DNA of 64,000 bases from Aequorivita sp. H23M31 (GTDB taxonomy: Bacteria > Bacteroidota > Bacteroidia > Flavobacteriales > Flavobacteriaceae), in the NCBI RefSeq assembly GCF_004022485.1, contig NZ_CP034951.1, positions 1 to 64,000 of the forward strand, written 5' to 3'. Made by a program: the position numbers and the translations under genes. Numbering within the stretch: position 1 is the stretch's first letter; the number at the start of each line of letters is the position of its first letter. Shown one piece after another: positions 51,091-60,408 of the stretch. The notes under the pieces are model-generated. The model made no database searches, was not told the origin of the DNA, and saw only the letters and a list, made by a program, of their open reading frames with translations.

Positions 51091-51762
51091 TTATTCCGGG
51101 ATTTCGATTTCTTTTGCTTTCCGGGAGCCTATATAGATTTTTTCGCCATAAAATTTGGGTTGAACATCAAAAACAATATCAAGATAAGCTTTGGTCCGAG
51201 CAAAATACTCCCGAAGCTTTACTTTTAAACCGTCTGTTCCCTCCATATCCCGTGCGTTAAATCCAATTGCTTTTATTCCTTTTTTTTCAGCAATATAAAT
51301 GGCACGTTCATTTTGGAATTCCTGTGAAATAATAGTGATTTCCTTTTGACCGAAAATTTCCTTTGAGCGTACTACGGAATCCAACGTTCTAAACCCCGCA
51401 TAATCCAGAAAAATCACTTCTGCCGGAATACCTCTCTTTACCAGCTCTTTTTTGAATACCATAGGCTCGTTATAATAAAGAGAGCCGTTATCTCCACTTA
51501 CGAGGATATAGTCAATTTTATCACTATTATATAGTTCAACCGCCGCATCAATCCGATATTTAAAATATAGATTTATCCCGCCATCCTTATAATATTTTGC
51601 GGTTCCAAGAAGCAACCCAACCCGGTTCTTTTTGATGGATCCCGTATTGGAAAAAGTTTTGTTTTCAGCGGTTTTTCCAATGGTGTAATTGGAAAAAATA
51701 ATTAGTAATAAAACCACTGAAAATAAAAATACGACGGCGTATATCAATCGCTTTTTGTTCAT
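51091..51762 (-). CDS. SanA-like DUF218 protein
   Basis: 223 residues. One N-terminal membrane helix (7-25), then a periplasmic DUF218 domain with VGLLLGTAKY and NLYFKYRIDAAVELY, the SanA pattern, and VSGDNGS. SanA of enterobacteria is an inner-membrane protein tied to envelope barrier function (vancomycin exclusion at high temperature). Activity is unknown. Stands alone. Confidence 0.82.
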   Translation of the reverse strand: MNKKRLIYAVVFLFSVVLLLIIFSNYTIGKTAENKTFSNTGSIKKNRVGLLLGTAKYYKDGGINLYFKYRIDAAVELYNSDKIDYILVSGDNGSLYYNEPMVFKKELVKRGIPAEVIFLDYAGFRTLDSVVRSKEIFGQKEITIISQEFQNERAIYIAEKKGIKAIGFNARDMEGTDGLKVKLREYFARTKAYLDIVFDVQPKFYGEKIYIGSRKAKEIEIPE

Positions 51763-51921
51763 TTTTATCTAAAGAGAAATGTAGTGGGTTTAGTGTTGAA
51801 ATGACCGTAAAGCTAATGAAATTCAATGTTCTGTTCACGGAAAACATCGACTTTAAGAGTTTCTGTATGTGAATATATTCCGGTAGAATTTCTTTTAAGT
51901 TTCTTGTTCAGGATTCTCCAA

Positions 51922-54900
51922 TTAGTAATTTACATATACCCAGCCGATAAAGGGTTCGGGATAGTTGGGGTCATTAAGCATTAAAACATAATAATAAGTC
52001 CCCACCGGAACCAAGCTTCCCCTAAAGAGCAATCCTTTCGTTGCCACTCCATCCCAAAAGCCATCTTGGTTATGCCCAGTATGGATTAGGTTGCCATTTC
52101 GGGAGTAGATCTCCAGTTCAAAATTTGGATATACATCCAATAAATTACTTATTTCGAAAACATCATTTATTCCATCATTATTAGGAGAAAATCCCTGCGG
52201 AATAAAGGGAGCACATTTTTCTGTTTTTAAGAGAAAGGACGCGGTCGCAAAACAAATATCATTGTCAAATCGAACATAAATAGTCTGTGGATCGCTCACA
52301 TTCTTGTAATCGGAGGGCGAACTGATGGGATTTGAATTTTCCAGGGCATCTTCCAAAGACGTAAAATAGACAACCAATCCATCCGAACCACTGTAAACCA
52401 AATTGTCCTGGACCGTAAGATCAAAAGTGGCCGTATTAAAACCTTCGTCGCACTTTATAAGATTTGGAAGGTTGGGAATGGGAGGGATGCTTTCAAAAGA
52501 AACTTGTCGGGAAAAACTATTGTTGTCCATCCTGATTTCTTCAACCGTATGGTTGCCGTTAAAATCCTCGTTCACAATTGCGGTTAGCGTGAAGGTGTCG
52601 GCCAAGTTGTCTGGCAGAAATAGTTGCACTTCATTTGTTTCGCTTCCTCCAACAGGAATGCTGTTTTTGGTGTATGCAAGATTGAGCGGAATTTCATCGG
52701 CATAAAATGCAATAGGAACATTTGCGGGCAATGGGCCGGTGGCTTCCAGATTGTAAACTGTAAAAGGCAAGAGCAGGATGCGATTTCGGCAGGCATTTAT
52801 TTCAGGGAAATCGACCGTAGCATCCGGGATGGGACAGAAAATTACCGTAACGGTAAAACTGTCCACCAAAAAACAATCAGGATTGGCCACCCGAACATAG
52901 ATGGTTTGCGGATTTTCGGTATTCTGAAAATTTTCAGGATGGGGAATGGAATTAACATTGTTTTCCGCATCTTCCTCTGAAAGATGAAAGCTGAGGTCGT
53001 AAATGGGATCTATCTCGGAAGTAGATTCGGTAAGATCGAAATGATCCCCGTCGATTACTTCACAATTCTCCAGATTTTTAAGTCCGGTGATAATCGGATT
53101 AATAAGTAAATGAACGGGGATTCCATCTTCGTTATTGGTTTCATCCAGCTCTTCGATTATCCCGGTTCCATTTCCTATGTCATCCACAACAATTTTTAAT
53201 ATAAAATCACTTCCTATTTCTTCGGGAACCGTGAAAGTTATTGAACCTTCTTCATAGCCATCAATTGGAATATCCGTAACGGTCGCACTTTGAGCAATTA
53301 AAAGATCATCTGCATAAAATGCAATCGGAGTGCCCGCCGGTAAAATCCCCAGGCTTTCCAGGTTGTAAACCGTGTAATCAATAGTTAGTTCACGATTGCC
53401 ACATTCCATATCCCCAAGCAGATTGTCCAAAGAAATCGTGGCATCAGGCAGGGGGCAATCGAGAACTGTAACAGTAAAACTGTCTATCAAAAAACAATCA
53501 GGGTTTGATACACGGATATAGATGGTTTGTGGATTTTCAGTATTCCGAAAAGTTTCAGGATTAAGTATTGGGTTCGTATTGTTCTCCGCATCTTCTTCTG
53601 AAAGATGAAAACTGAGTTCATAAATCGGATCAATTTGGGAAGTAGCCTCCGTAAGATCAAAATATTCGTCGCCCACTATATCGCATTTCTCCAGATCGTG
53701 AAGTCTGTTAATTACAGGGTTTTCAAGTAAATGAAAGGCAATTTCATCTTCATTGTTGTCTTCATTTAATTCCCGGACTATTCCAGTTCCATTTCCTATA
53801 TCATCTACAACGGCCTTAAGGATAAAATCTGCTCCAATTTCCGCAGGAACCGTAAATGAAACAGATCCGCTTTCCTGACCATCGATGGGAATGTCATTAA
53901 TTGTAGCGGCCTGGGCAACCAAGATATTATCTGCGTAAAATGCGATAGGCGTTGGAGCAGGTAAAAGTGCCGTACTGTTAAGATTATAAACGGTATAATC
54001 TACGGTGAGTTCTCGATTATTACATTCGGTTCCTCCAACAGTATTGTCTATAGAGATGGTGGCATCTGGCAATTCTGTATTTAGAACCGTAATAATATTA
54101 TTTATCATTACGAAGTCTTGGCCACTTGTCAGCTGTATCGTGGCAGAAGTGTCCCCTACATTTATATAGCCGGAAATAGGATAAAAGTCAATATCCATAT
54201 TATAAAGCGTATTGCTTCCCGTAAAACTATTTGTACCGTTGAAGGCGTTGTTTGGTGGATTTAATGGAGGATTGCTAAGAATATATCCGTTTATTCTAAG
54301 TGTTTCATTAACTGCTATTTCGGCATCGCCCTCCCAAGCTAGAAATCCGATTTTGGCACCTTCGGTATCGAGCACCATGAGATTATTTAGGGTGATTTCC
54401 AGCGTCTGATTGTTGCGATTTACGCTTTCTAGGCCATCAAATATATTTACCTGATTTATGGGCAATGTCGAATCTTCATAAACTACTGTTACCGCCCAAC
54501 CCCCAAAATTGGTTCCAGAACCTGGTGGACTACAATAGGCTGGGATAACGTCGGTCAGATCTAGATCGGCTAGGGTGTAATTGCCATTTCCAGTATTTTG
54601 AACTTGCTGGGTTACCTCCGCAAATGCGGCAAAATAAATATAATCTGTGCCACTTTGATTGTAAGTTAGGTTGAAGGTCCGTTCGGCGGAAATAGGTACT
54701 TGGTTAAAAGTGACGTCGAAATCACCCGGTCCCGAGCCGGCCCAATACAAAAATGCAGCAACCACTTCCTGATTTGGTTCCAAATTGAGTGCTGCGCTAC
54801 TACTCGTCAAGATTGTACAAGGACTATTAGCTCCGTTTTCGGTAATATTTAGCGTGTTCCCAAAAGCAGTATAATCATAATTTCCATTGAACTGTTGGTA

Positions 54901-54978
54901 TAGGGTTATGTCCTGAGAAAAGGCAAAATTGCATATAACCAGAAGGACGACGAGAACATAATGCTTAATGAAGTGCAT
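51922..54978 (-). CDS. Large surface/adhesin-like protein with T9SS type B (gliding-type) C-terminal domain
   Basis: 1018 residues. Signal peptide to about residue 21 (FAFSQ). An N-terminal domain (22-300) follows, then three tandem units with PDAT at residues about 304, 511 and 718, an exact spacing of 207 residues (621 bp). Each unit holds a CARDB-like beta domain (TVYNL, PIAFYAD, DNNED) and a second domain with NPQTIY(I/V)R and C-F pairs. The last 95 residues begin PQGFSPNNDGINDVFEI, the type B T9SS signal (gliding motility-associated C-terminal domain), so it is exported by the type IX system. Probably an adhesin or structural surface protein. Confidence 0.9.
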   Translation of the reverse strand: MHFIKHYVLVVLLVICNFAFSQDITLYQQFNGNYDYTAFGNTLNITENGANSPCTILTSSSAALNLEPNQEVVAAFLYWAGSGPGDFDVTFNQVPISAERTFNLTYNQSGTDYIYFAAFAEVTQQVQNTGNGNYTLADLDLTDVIPAYCSPPGSGTNFGGWAVTVVYEDSTLPINQVNIFDGLESVNRNNQTLEITLNNLMVLDTEGAKIGFLAWEGDAEIAVNETLRINGYILSNPPLNPPNNAFNGTNSFTGSNTLYNMDIDFYPISGYINVGDTSATIQLTSGQDFVMINNIITVLNTELPDATISIDNTVGGTECNNRELTVDYTVYNLNSTALLPAPTPIAFYADNILVAQAATINDIPIDGQESGSVSFTVPAEIGADFILKAVVDDIGNGTGIVRELNEDNNEDEIAFHLLENPVINRLHDLEKCDIVGDEYFDLTEATSQIDPIYELSFHLSEEDAENNTNPILNPETFRNTENPQTIYIRVSNPDCFLIDSFTVTVLDCPLPDATISLDNLLGDMECGNRELTIDYTVYNLESLGILPAGTPIAFYADDLLIAQSATVTDIPIDGYEEGSITFTVPEEIGSDFILKIVVDDIGNGTGIIEELDETNNEDGIPVHLLINPIITGLKNLENCEVIDGDHFDLTESTSEIDPIYDLSFHLSEEDAENNVNSIPHPENFQNTENPQTIYVRVANPDCFLVDSFTVTVIFCPIPDATVDFPEINACRNRILLLPFTVYNLEATGPLPANVPIAFYADEIPLNLAYTKNSIPVGGSETNEVQLFLPDNLADTFTLTAIVNEDFNGNHTVEEIRMDNNSFSRQVSFESIPPIPNLPNLIKCDEGFNTATFDLTVQDNLVYSGSDGLVVYFTSLEDALENSNPISSPSDYKNVSDPQTIYVRFDNDICFATASFLLKTEKCAPFIPQGFSPNNDGINDVFEISNLLDVYPNFELEIYSRNGNLIHTGHNQDGFWDGVATKGLLFRGSLVPVGTYYYVLMLNDPNYPEPFIGWVYVNY

Positions 54979-55173
54979 GGTGGTTGAAAGGTTGTTGGCT
55001 AAATATAAGAAAATTCAACCTTACGGCTCAATGGGACGCAACTTAATATCCGAAGAAATTTGAATTTGAAATTAAATCGAAATTGAATTTAAATAGGTCG
55101 AAGTAGCAATACTAACTTGAATAAGAATATTAATAACTTAGATCTTTAGCCTCTAAGTGAAAGAAATATTCGG

Positions 55174-56010
55174 TTAAAGGTCTCTTCTCTTTAGAATAGC
55201 ATAAGAAGCATAAATAAAGAATGCCGTCCAGAGCAGAACGATTAAAATGTTGAGATAACCAACCTCATAAGTTTTGGAAAAACCTTCCCCAAGTTGATTA
55301 GCGGCAGATTGTATTGCGCCCAATCTACTAAAAGGTTCTTTAATAAGATTTGCCATAGAATTAAGTGGAAAAACCGTTGCAACGTGGTCTGCAATCTCGG
55401 TATCCTTAAAGATTTTCCATTTCAATAAACCATAGACAAGCCATTCAATTACTTGCCAAACAATTAAAAACCCTAGGGCGAAAGCAGATCGTTTTACCAA
55501 AATTCCCAGAAAAAGACAGAATGAGAAGAATGCTACCAACTTTAAGAAATAAGCTCCAATATATTGTAAGCCACTAAAGATTATTCCAATTTCGGTGTAA
55601 TCGGAAAACATTAGACCCAGAATCAGCGAAACCAGAAAAATGAAAACCGTTGAAATTGCAGCAAAGAGCAAGACGGTTAGAAATTTGGAAAGAATAAACT
55701 CTTTTTTGCTAAGACCGTCGATTAAATTTTGTTTTAATGTACGGTAACTGTACTCGTTACTCACCATCGAAACTATTACTATTGCCAAAAACAGCTTCAA
55801 TATTGCTGCTATATACGTATTAAAATGCCAGATATACGGAAAATTGAAAATTCCCTGATCGGCCACTCGAAAGTGGAAATCCCCAAAATTGAACTCAATG
55901 GAGGATATTAAGGCAATAAATGTAATGAGCACAAAATAAACAATGGAAATTACTTTTGCGGCCCGGTTATATCGAAGCTTGTGCAGTTCAATGGTTAATA
56001 ATCGCAGCAT
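55174..56010 (-). CDS. ABC transporter permease (ABC-2 type)
   Basis: 278 residues with about six membrane helices and a large extracytoplasmic loop after the first (about 38-58). The NEYSYRTLKQNLIDGLSKKEFILSK region is typical of NatB/ABC-2 permeases. Three bp after the ATPase gene, so the two form one transporter. Substrate unknown. Confidence 0.88.
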   Translation of the reverse strand: MLRLLTIELHKLRYNRAAKVISIVYFVLITFIALISSIEFNFGDFHFRVADQGIFNFPYIWHFNTYIAAILKLFLAIVIVSMVSNEYSYRTLKQNLIDGLSKKEFILSKFLTVLLFAAISTVFIFLVSLILGLMFSDYTEIGIIFSGLQYIGAYFLKLVAFFSFCLFLGILVKRSAFALGFLIVWQVIEWLVYGLLKWKIFKDTEIADHVATVFPLNSMANLIKEPFSRLGAIQSAANQLGEGFSKTYEVGYLNILIVLLWTAFFIYASYAILKRRDL

Positions 56011-56013
56011 CGT

Positions 56014-56910
56014 TTATTTTTGTTTGGTAATTTCCAAAAATTGCTCTTCTAGACTTTCCTTTCGTTTTGTGAGATAGGAAAGTACAATTCCTTTTTGAAA
56101 AAGAAACTGGTTTACTTCGGAAGCATCCAATGGAACATTTAGATAAGCTATTAGATATTCTCCATCTCTTTTTAAAGTTCCAAAAGCAGGGTTTTGCGTC
56201 AATGCTTGTTGAAGCTCCTCCATATTCTCGCTCTTCATTGTTATAAATCCCTGGCTGGCATTCATTCCATCCACCAATCCTGAATAGAGACTTACTCCTT
56301 TTCGTAGAATAACAACGTGGGTACAGACCTTTTCTACCTCATCCAGCAAGTGTGAAGCCAGAAGAATCGTGGTGCCCTGAGCTGCTATTTTTTTTATAAT
56401 TTCCCGAATCTGATGGATTCCCTGTGGATCGAGTCCGTTAGTAGGTTCATCCAGTATTAATATTTCTGGATCATTTAGTAGTGCAGAAGCAATTGCCAAC
56501 CGTTGTTTCATTCCTAAAGAAAACGTGCTAAACTTACTGTCTTTTCGGTCTAATAGCCCCACCAGTTCTAGCTTTTCGCAAATTTTCTCTTCGGAAACTT
56601 CTTTAATTTGGCAGACCAGTTGCAAGTTTTGCCGTGCCGTCATGTAGGGATAAAAATTGGGATGTTCTATGATTGCTCCAACCTTCTTGAGTGCATCGTG
56701 AGTGGTGGTGTTCCCATCGAACCAGTGAAAATGGCCAGACGTGCGGTTAACAACATTCAGGACAATTCCTAAAGTTGTACTTTTTCCGCTGCCATTGGGG
56801 CCCAAAATACCATAGACATTTCCCTTTTCGATAGTGAAAGAAAGGTTATCTACAGCGGTCAACGACCCGAACTTTTTGGTAAGGTTTGAAATGGTCAGTA
56901 TATGGGACAC
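56014..56910 (-). CDS. ABC transporter ATP-binding protein
   Basis: 298 residues from the GTG at 56910, which gives the usual N-terminus (SHILTISNLTKKFG). The frame reaches a TTG at 56973 that lies in an AT-rich palindrome and would add an unusual polar leader, so it is not chosen. Walker A GPNGSGKST, signature FSLGMKQRLAIA, Walker B LILDEPTNG, switch histidine in LLASHLLDEVEK. Drives the adjacent ABC-2 permease. Confidence 0.92.
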   Translation of the reverse strand: MSHILTISNLTKKFGSLTAVDNLSFTIEKGNVYGILGPNGSGKSTTLGIVLNVVNRTSGHFHWFDGNTTTHDALKKVGAIIEHPNFYPYMTARQNLQLVCQIKEVSEEKICEKLELVGLLDRKDSKFSTFSLGMKQRLAIASALLNDPEILILDEPTNGLDPQGIHQIREIIKKIAAQGTTILLASHLLDEVEKVCTHVVILRKGVSLYSGLVDGMNASQGFITMKSENMEELQQALTQNPAFGTLKRDGEYLIAYLNVPLDASEVNQFLFQKGIVLSYLTKRKESLEEQFLEITKQK

Positions 56911-56971
56911 AGTGTTTTTTTGGCGGTTTTCAATATTTGACGACTGGTATGATTTTTTGTTACATTTTTTC

Positions 56972-57003
56972 AATTCAGATTTCTGAAATCAGAATTCTGA
57001 ATT
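56972..57003. repeat. AT-rich palindrome (AATTCAGAATT family), copy 4
   Basis: AATTCAGATTTCTGAAAT then CAGAATTCTGAATT: nested inverted repeats between the ABC genes and the isomerase gene. Confidence 0.75.
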
Positions 57004-57038
57004 AACTAACTTTGTAATTCATTTTTAAAACCTAGAAA

Positions 57039-57971
57039 ATGCAAGACGGAATTTACGCAAAAATAACCACTGAGAAAGGTGATATCCTAATAAAGTTGAC
57101 CTATAAAAAAACTCCAGGAACGGTTGGAAATTTTGTGGCACTGGCAGAAGGAAATTTGGAAAATAAAGTAAAACCACAAGGAACTCCTTATTACGATGGA
57201 TTGAAATTCCACAGGGTAATCCCAGATTTTATGATGCAAGGTGGTGATCCACAAGGAACTGGGTCTGGCGGACCGGGATATGATTTTGAGGACGAGTTTC
57301 ATCCAGATCTTCGTCACGATTCCCCAGGAGTGCTGTCTATGGCAAATTCGGGGCCTGCCAGTAATGGTAGTCAGTTCTTTATCACTCATGTTGCCACTCC
57401 TTGGCTTGATGACAAGCATACTATTTTTGGAAATGTTGTAGAAGGACAGAATGTTGTAGATTCCGTTGCTCAGGGAGATACAATGAAAAAAGTCGAAATT
57501 ATCCGAGTAGGAGAGGAAGCCGAAAATTGGAATGCAGTTGAGGCCTTTAGAAGATTCACGGGAGAAAGAGAGCAACGTATTGCCCAAATTAAAAAGCAGG
57601 AAGAGGATGAAATAAGAAAAGTTTCTGAAGGTTTCGACAGAACAGATAGCGGGCTGCTTTATAAAATAATACATAAAGGAAGTGGTAAAAAAGCTGAAAA
57701 AGGAAAAACAGTTTCTGTGCATTACAAAGGGATGTTGACCGATGGAACTGAATTTGACTCTTCATATAAGAGAAAACAACCGATTGAGTTTCCGTTGGGC
57801 CGTGGACAGGTTATTGAAGGCTGGGACGAAGGTATCCAGTTATTGCAAGTTGGCGATAAAGCCCGTTTTGTAATCCCATCACATCTTGCCTACGGCGAGC
57901 GCGGTGCAGGTGGCGTAATCCCTGCGAGAGCTACTTTAATATTTGATGTGGAATTGATGGATGTTAGGTAA
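57039..57971 (+). CDS. Dual peptidyl-prolyl isomerase: cyclophilin-FKBP fusion
   Basis: 310 residues with two complete isomerase domains. Cyclophilin at 1-160: [14 protein letters not shown] with catalytic R59, SQFFI (F113), and W122 in [11 protein letters not shown], the residue that favours cyclosporin binding. A charged linker helix (165-200) follows. FKBP at 205-310 keeps every pocket residue of human FKBP12: Y229, F239, D240, F251, V258, I259, W262, Y285 and F302. No signal peptide, so cytoplasmic. Both active sites look functional. Confidence 0.93.
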   Translation: MQDGIYAKITTEKGDILIKLTYKKTPGTVGNFVALAEGNLENKVKPQGTPYYDGLKFHRVIPDFMMQGGDPQGTGSGGPGYDFEDEFHPDLRHDSPGVLSMANSGPASNGSQFFITHVATPWLDDKHTIFGNVVEGQNVVDSVAQGDTMKKVEIIRVGEEAENWNAVEAFRRFTGEREQRIAQIKKQEEDEIRKVSEGFDRTDSGLLYKIIHKGSGKKAEKGKTVSVHYKGMLTDGTEFDSSYKRKQPIEFPLGRGQVIEGWDEGIQLLQVGDKARFVIPSHLAYGERGAGGVIPARATLIFDVELMDVR

Positions 57972-58002
57972 TTCAGAATTATGAATTCAGAATTATGAAT
58001 TA
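57970..58002. repeat. AT-rich repeat (AATTCAGAATT family), copy 5
   Basis: Two direct copies of a 16-base unit (AATTCAGAATTATGAA type) directly after the isomerase stop codon. Confidence 0.75.
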
Positions 58003-58047
58003 GGAATAAGAGTGAAATAAATTGGAAAGAAAACAATACAAATCAAA

Positions 58048-58079
58048 AAAGCTGAACAATGACGTCATTGTTCAGCTTT
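58048..58079. terminator. Perfect 32-bp palindrome, bidirectional terminator
   Basis: AAAGCTGAACAATGAC (58048-58063) is followed at once by its exact complement (58064-58079). On the minus strand a T6 run follows, suiting the redoxin gene; the plus strand lacks a long T run. It lies between two convergent genes. Confidence 0.85.
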
Positions 58080-58168
58080 AAGTTATAAAATTTAATCCTT
58101 TAATAATCTGTATCGGTTATTTAGGACTAGACATTGTTTTAGATGGTTTGATTCATCACAATGCCATA

Positions 58169-58741
58169 TTAAAGTTCTGCATTTACCTCCCGCCATTTTA
58201 TATTACAACCCATACTCGGTTTTTGATCCTTTCGCTGGGGATTGTTGTTCAGAATATTATCCAGGGCTTCCCGCAGATCGCGACCATTAACGGGAATGCC
58301 ATTCCCGGGCCTGGAATTATCCAATTGGCCGCGATAAACCAATTTTAATTCTGCGTCAAATAAGTAAAAATCCGGAGTGCAGGCAGCTTGGTATGCTTTT
58401 GCCACCTCTTGTGTTTTATCATATAAATAAGGAAATGGATATCCAACCCGTTGGGCAGTTCGCCACATCTCGATAGGAGAATCGTCGGGATATTTTTCTA
58501 CGTCATTACTGCTTATAGCAACAAATCCGAAGCCAGTAACACGATAATCATTGCTGATCCTCACAATTTCATCATTGACGTGCTTTACATAAGGGCAGTG
58601 ATTACAAATAAACATAACTACCGTTCCTTTTTTTCCTCGCACGTTTTTTAGGGAGATAGTGTTCAAACTCACTGTATCCAATAAAATAAAATCAGGAGCG
58701 ATGGTGCCTAAAGGAAGCATGTTGGATTCAGTTCTGGCCAT
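58169..58741 (-). CDS. Thioredoxin-like redoxin (AhpC/TSA-type)
   Basis: 190 residues, no signal peptide. Thioredoxin fold with CNHC (C46-C49) in FICNHCPYVKHVNDEI and a conserved TPDFYLFD cis-proline region (ACTPDF). Homologues are annotated as thioredoxin family proteins of unknown partner. CxxC suggests disulfide exchange or peroxidase activity in the cytoplasm. An alternate start at M8 cannot be excluded. Confidence 0.85.
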   Translation of the reverse strand: MARTESNMLPLGTIAPDFILLDTVSLNTISLKNVRGKKGTVVMFICNHCPYVKHVNDEIVRISNDYRVTGFGFVAISSNDVEKYPDDSPIEMWRTAQRVGYPFPYLYDKTQEVAKAYQAACTPDFYLFDAELKLVYRGQLDNSRPGNGIPVNGRDLREALDNILNNNPQRKDQKPSMGCNIKWREVNAEL

Positions 58742-58921
58742 TTTATACTTTTATATTACTGAATTATTTATTAGGGATAAAGTTACGATTTTTGGGGAGT
58801 AATTAGACCTGAAAATGAAAGTTGCTTTTGTCAAACCTGATAATTGAAGGTTATTTCAAGTTTGATGATTTGCTAAAGAATATACAAAATTTTGTTGTTA
58901 CCAAGGAACTGGTTTAATTTT
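58742..58921. other. Intergenic stretch without recognised gene
   Basis: AT-rich sequence upstream of the redoxin gene; TAACTTTA (minus strand, near 58780) is 7 of 8 of a -7 box. Nothing else seen. Confidence 0.5.
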
Positions 58922-59078
58922 AGGCATTAGGCATTGGGCATTAGGCATTGGGCATTAGGCATTGGGCATTAGGTATTGGGCATTGGGCATTGGGCATTGG
59001 GCATTGGGCATTGGGCATTGGGCATTGGGCATTGGGCATTAGGCATTAGAAAGTATGCATTAGGCATTAGGCATTAGG
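58922..59078. repeat. 7-bp tandem repeat (minisatellite)
   Basis: About 18 head-to-tail copies of GGCATTA/GGCATTG (one varies as GGTATTG) from 58922 to 59050, then a degenerate tail to 59078. It is non-coding and lies in a 626-bp gap. A 7-bp unit shifts frame by one base with each copy, but no frame is read through it. Confidence 0.95.
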
Positions 59079-59367
59079 AAATAGGAGGTGGGGAGTGGGA
59101 AGTTTAAAATAGAGGACAGAAAATTGAGAATAGTGAAAAGAGAATTTAAGGTGAGCGTTGTCAATTAAATTTTAATAGTAAACCATAAACCACAAACTTT
59201 CGTCCACCGAAGCTTTAGCACAGGTGGTGAAAGAAACTGGGAGCTTGGAACTTGTAACTTGTACAAACCAGGAACTAGGATAAACTTGAAACTTGAGACT
59301 TAGAGCTTGAACCTTAAAACCCTGATCCTAAATCTAAAAATTAAAATAAAAACAAAAGAACAATATT
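59079..59367. other. Low-complexity intergenic stretch
   Basis: Purine-rich sequence followed by short repeats of the ACTTGAAACTTGAGACTT type (59240-59310). No gene or promoter was recognised. Confidence 0.5.
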
Positions 59368-59679
59368 ATGCAAAAATCATATTCATCATTATCCGTAGCG
59401 ATTGAAGATTTACAAAAAAATGGGTTTCCTGAAGATTTTAATCTCGTGGCAGAGGGAATAGAATCGAAGTCATTAAAAAGAAAATGGAAAGCTGGAGATC
59501 TAGAGGTTATAAAATTCTACCGTTTTGAGGGAATGACCGATCCGGGAGATAACACCATTCTATTTGCAATTGAAACTAACGACGGCCATAAGGGTTTATT
59601 GGTCGATGCTTATGGAGCTTATGAAGGTGATGTTTCGCCTGAAATGATAAAAAAACTTTCAATCCGGCACGATGAATAA
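59368..59679 (+). CDS. Conserved small protein, function unknown
   Basis: 103 residues, soluble. It contains RKWKAGDLEVIKFYRFEGMTDPGD and ILFAIETNDGHKGLLVDAYGAY (each shortened in reading), a pattern common in flavobacterial proteins that databases sometimes call phosphoribosylpyrophosphate synthetase. It is far too short for that enzyme and has no such motif. Its end overlaps the next gene by 8 bp (ATGAATAA), so the two are coupled. Confidence 0.7.
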   Translation: MQKSYSSLSVAIEDLQKNGFPEDFNLVAEGIESKSLKRKWKAGDLEVIKFYRFEGMTDPGDNTILFAIETNDGHKGLLVDAYGAYEGDVSPEMIKKLSIRHDE

Positions 59680-60007
59680 CCTTTCTTGGGAAGATTTTCA
59701 AAAGGTGGAAATGCGCGTGGGCACAATCCTAGAGGTGAAGGATTTTCCCGAATCGCGAAATCCCTCATACCAACTTTTGATAGATTTTGGTTCTGAGTTA
59801 GGGCAACGAAAAACTTCAGCTCAGATTACATCCCTTTATTCCAAAGAGGAATTGGTTGGCAAGCAAATAATTGCCGTGGTGAACTTTCCGAAAAAACAGA
59901 TAGCCAATTTTATGAGCGAATGTCTCATTTTGGGAGCAGTAGAAGGAAAGGATGTCACGTTATTGAAAACCGATAGAAAAGTTGAAAATGGTCTAAGAAT
60001 CCTATAG
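59672..60007 (+). CDS. CsaA-like tRNA-binding domain protein
   Basis: 111 residues. The whole protein is one OB-fold of the EMAP/Arc1p type: FQKVEMRVGTILEVKDFPESR at the start, KTSAQITSLYSKEELVGKQ in the middle, and VVNFPKKQIANFMSECLILGA at the core. CsaA proteins are homodimers that bind tRNA and were described as export chaperones. Coupled to the small gene upstream. Confidence 0.88.
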   Translation: MNNLSWEDFQKVEMRVGTILEVKDFPESRNPSYQLLIDFGSELGQRKTSAQITSLYSKEELVGKQIIAVVNFPKKQIANFMSECLILGAVEGKDVTLLKTDRKVENGLRIL

Positions 60008-60019
60008 AATATCCAGGTC

Positions 60020-60406
60020 TTAAGGAGTAGAATAACCGGATACGTGGGTTTTAATCTTATTTGGATCTGGTTTTTTGGTGAAATTTACCCAGGCCTTGTT
60101 CGATGATTTCCCTGGAATATACTGAAATGATAATTGCCCAGTTTCTTGATTGTCCCCTTCTCCCGAACTAATTTCGATATTAATATTCTCCGCTGTTTGC
60201 GTACCATTATTTTTTACTGACACCGGAATGGAATAACCCTGCTGTTTTTGGGTTATTTCGCCTAAGGAAATTACCAAATCGGGCGGAGTGTTTTCTCGGT
60301 AGATTATTTGGTAAATTAAAAATCCGAAGGTAAATAAAACCAGTATCCCCGCAATGACGGTAACAATACGTTCAAGCCAGTTCGTATTTTCACTTTTATC
60401 TTTCAT
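60020..60406 (-). CDS. TIGR02588 family protein
   Basis: 128 residues. One N-terminal membrane helix (about 13-33), then an extracytoplasmic beta domain resembling a small Ig-like fold (PPDLVISLGEI, YSIPVSVKNNGTQTAENI). Encoded 2 bp after a TIGR02587 gene; the two families usually occur together. Function unknown. Confidence 0.78.
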   Translation of the reverse strand: MKDKSENTNWLERIVTVIAGILVLFTFGFLIYQIIYRENTPPDLVISLGEITQKQQGYSIPVSVKNNGTQTAENINIEISSGEGDNQETGQLSFQYIPGKSSNKAWVNFTKKPDPNKIKTHVSGYSTP

Positions 60407-60408
60407 AT

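Noticed and set aside
56911..56973. TTG start for the ABC ATPase
   Set aside because: It would begin in an AT-rich palindrome and add a polar leader; GTG at 56910 fits the family.
58922..59078. Possible CRISPR array or phase-variable coding repeat
   Set aside because: The unit is only 7 bp, there are no spacers, and no frame runs through it.
59368..59679. Phosphoribosylpyrophosphate synthetase
   Set aside because: 103 residues and no PRPP-binding motif; the name sometimes given to such proteins is not supported.
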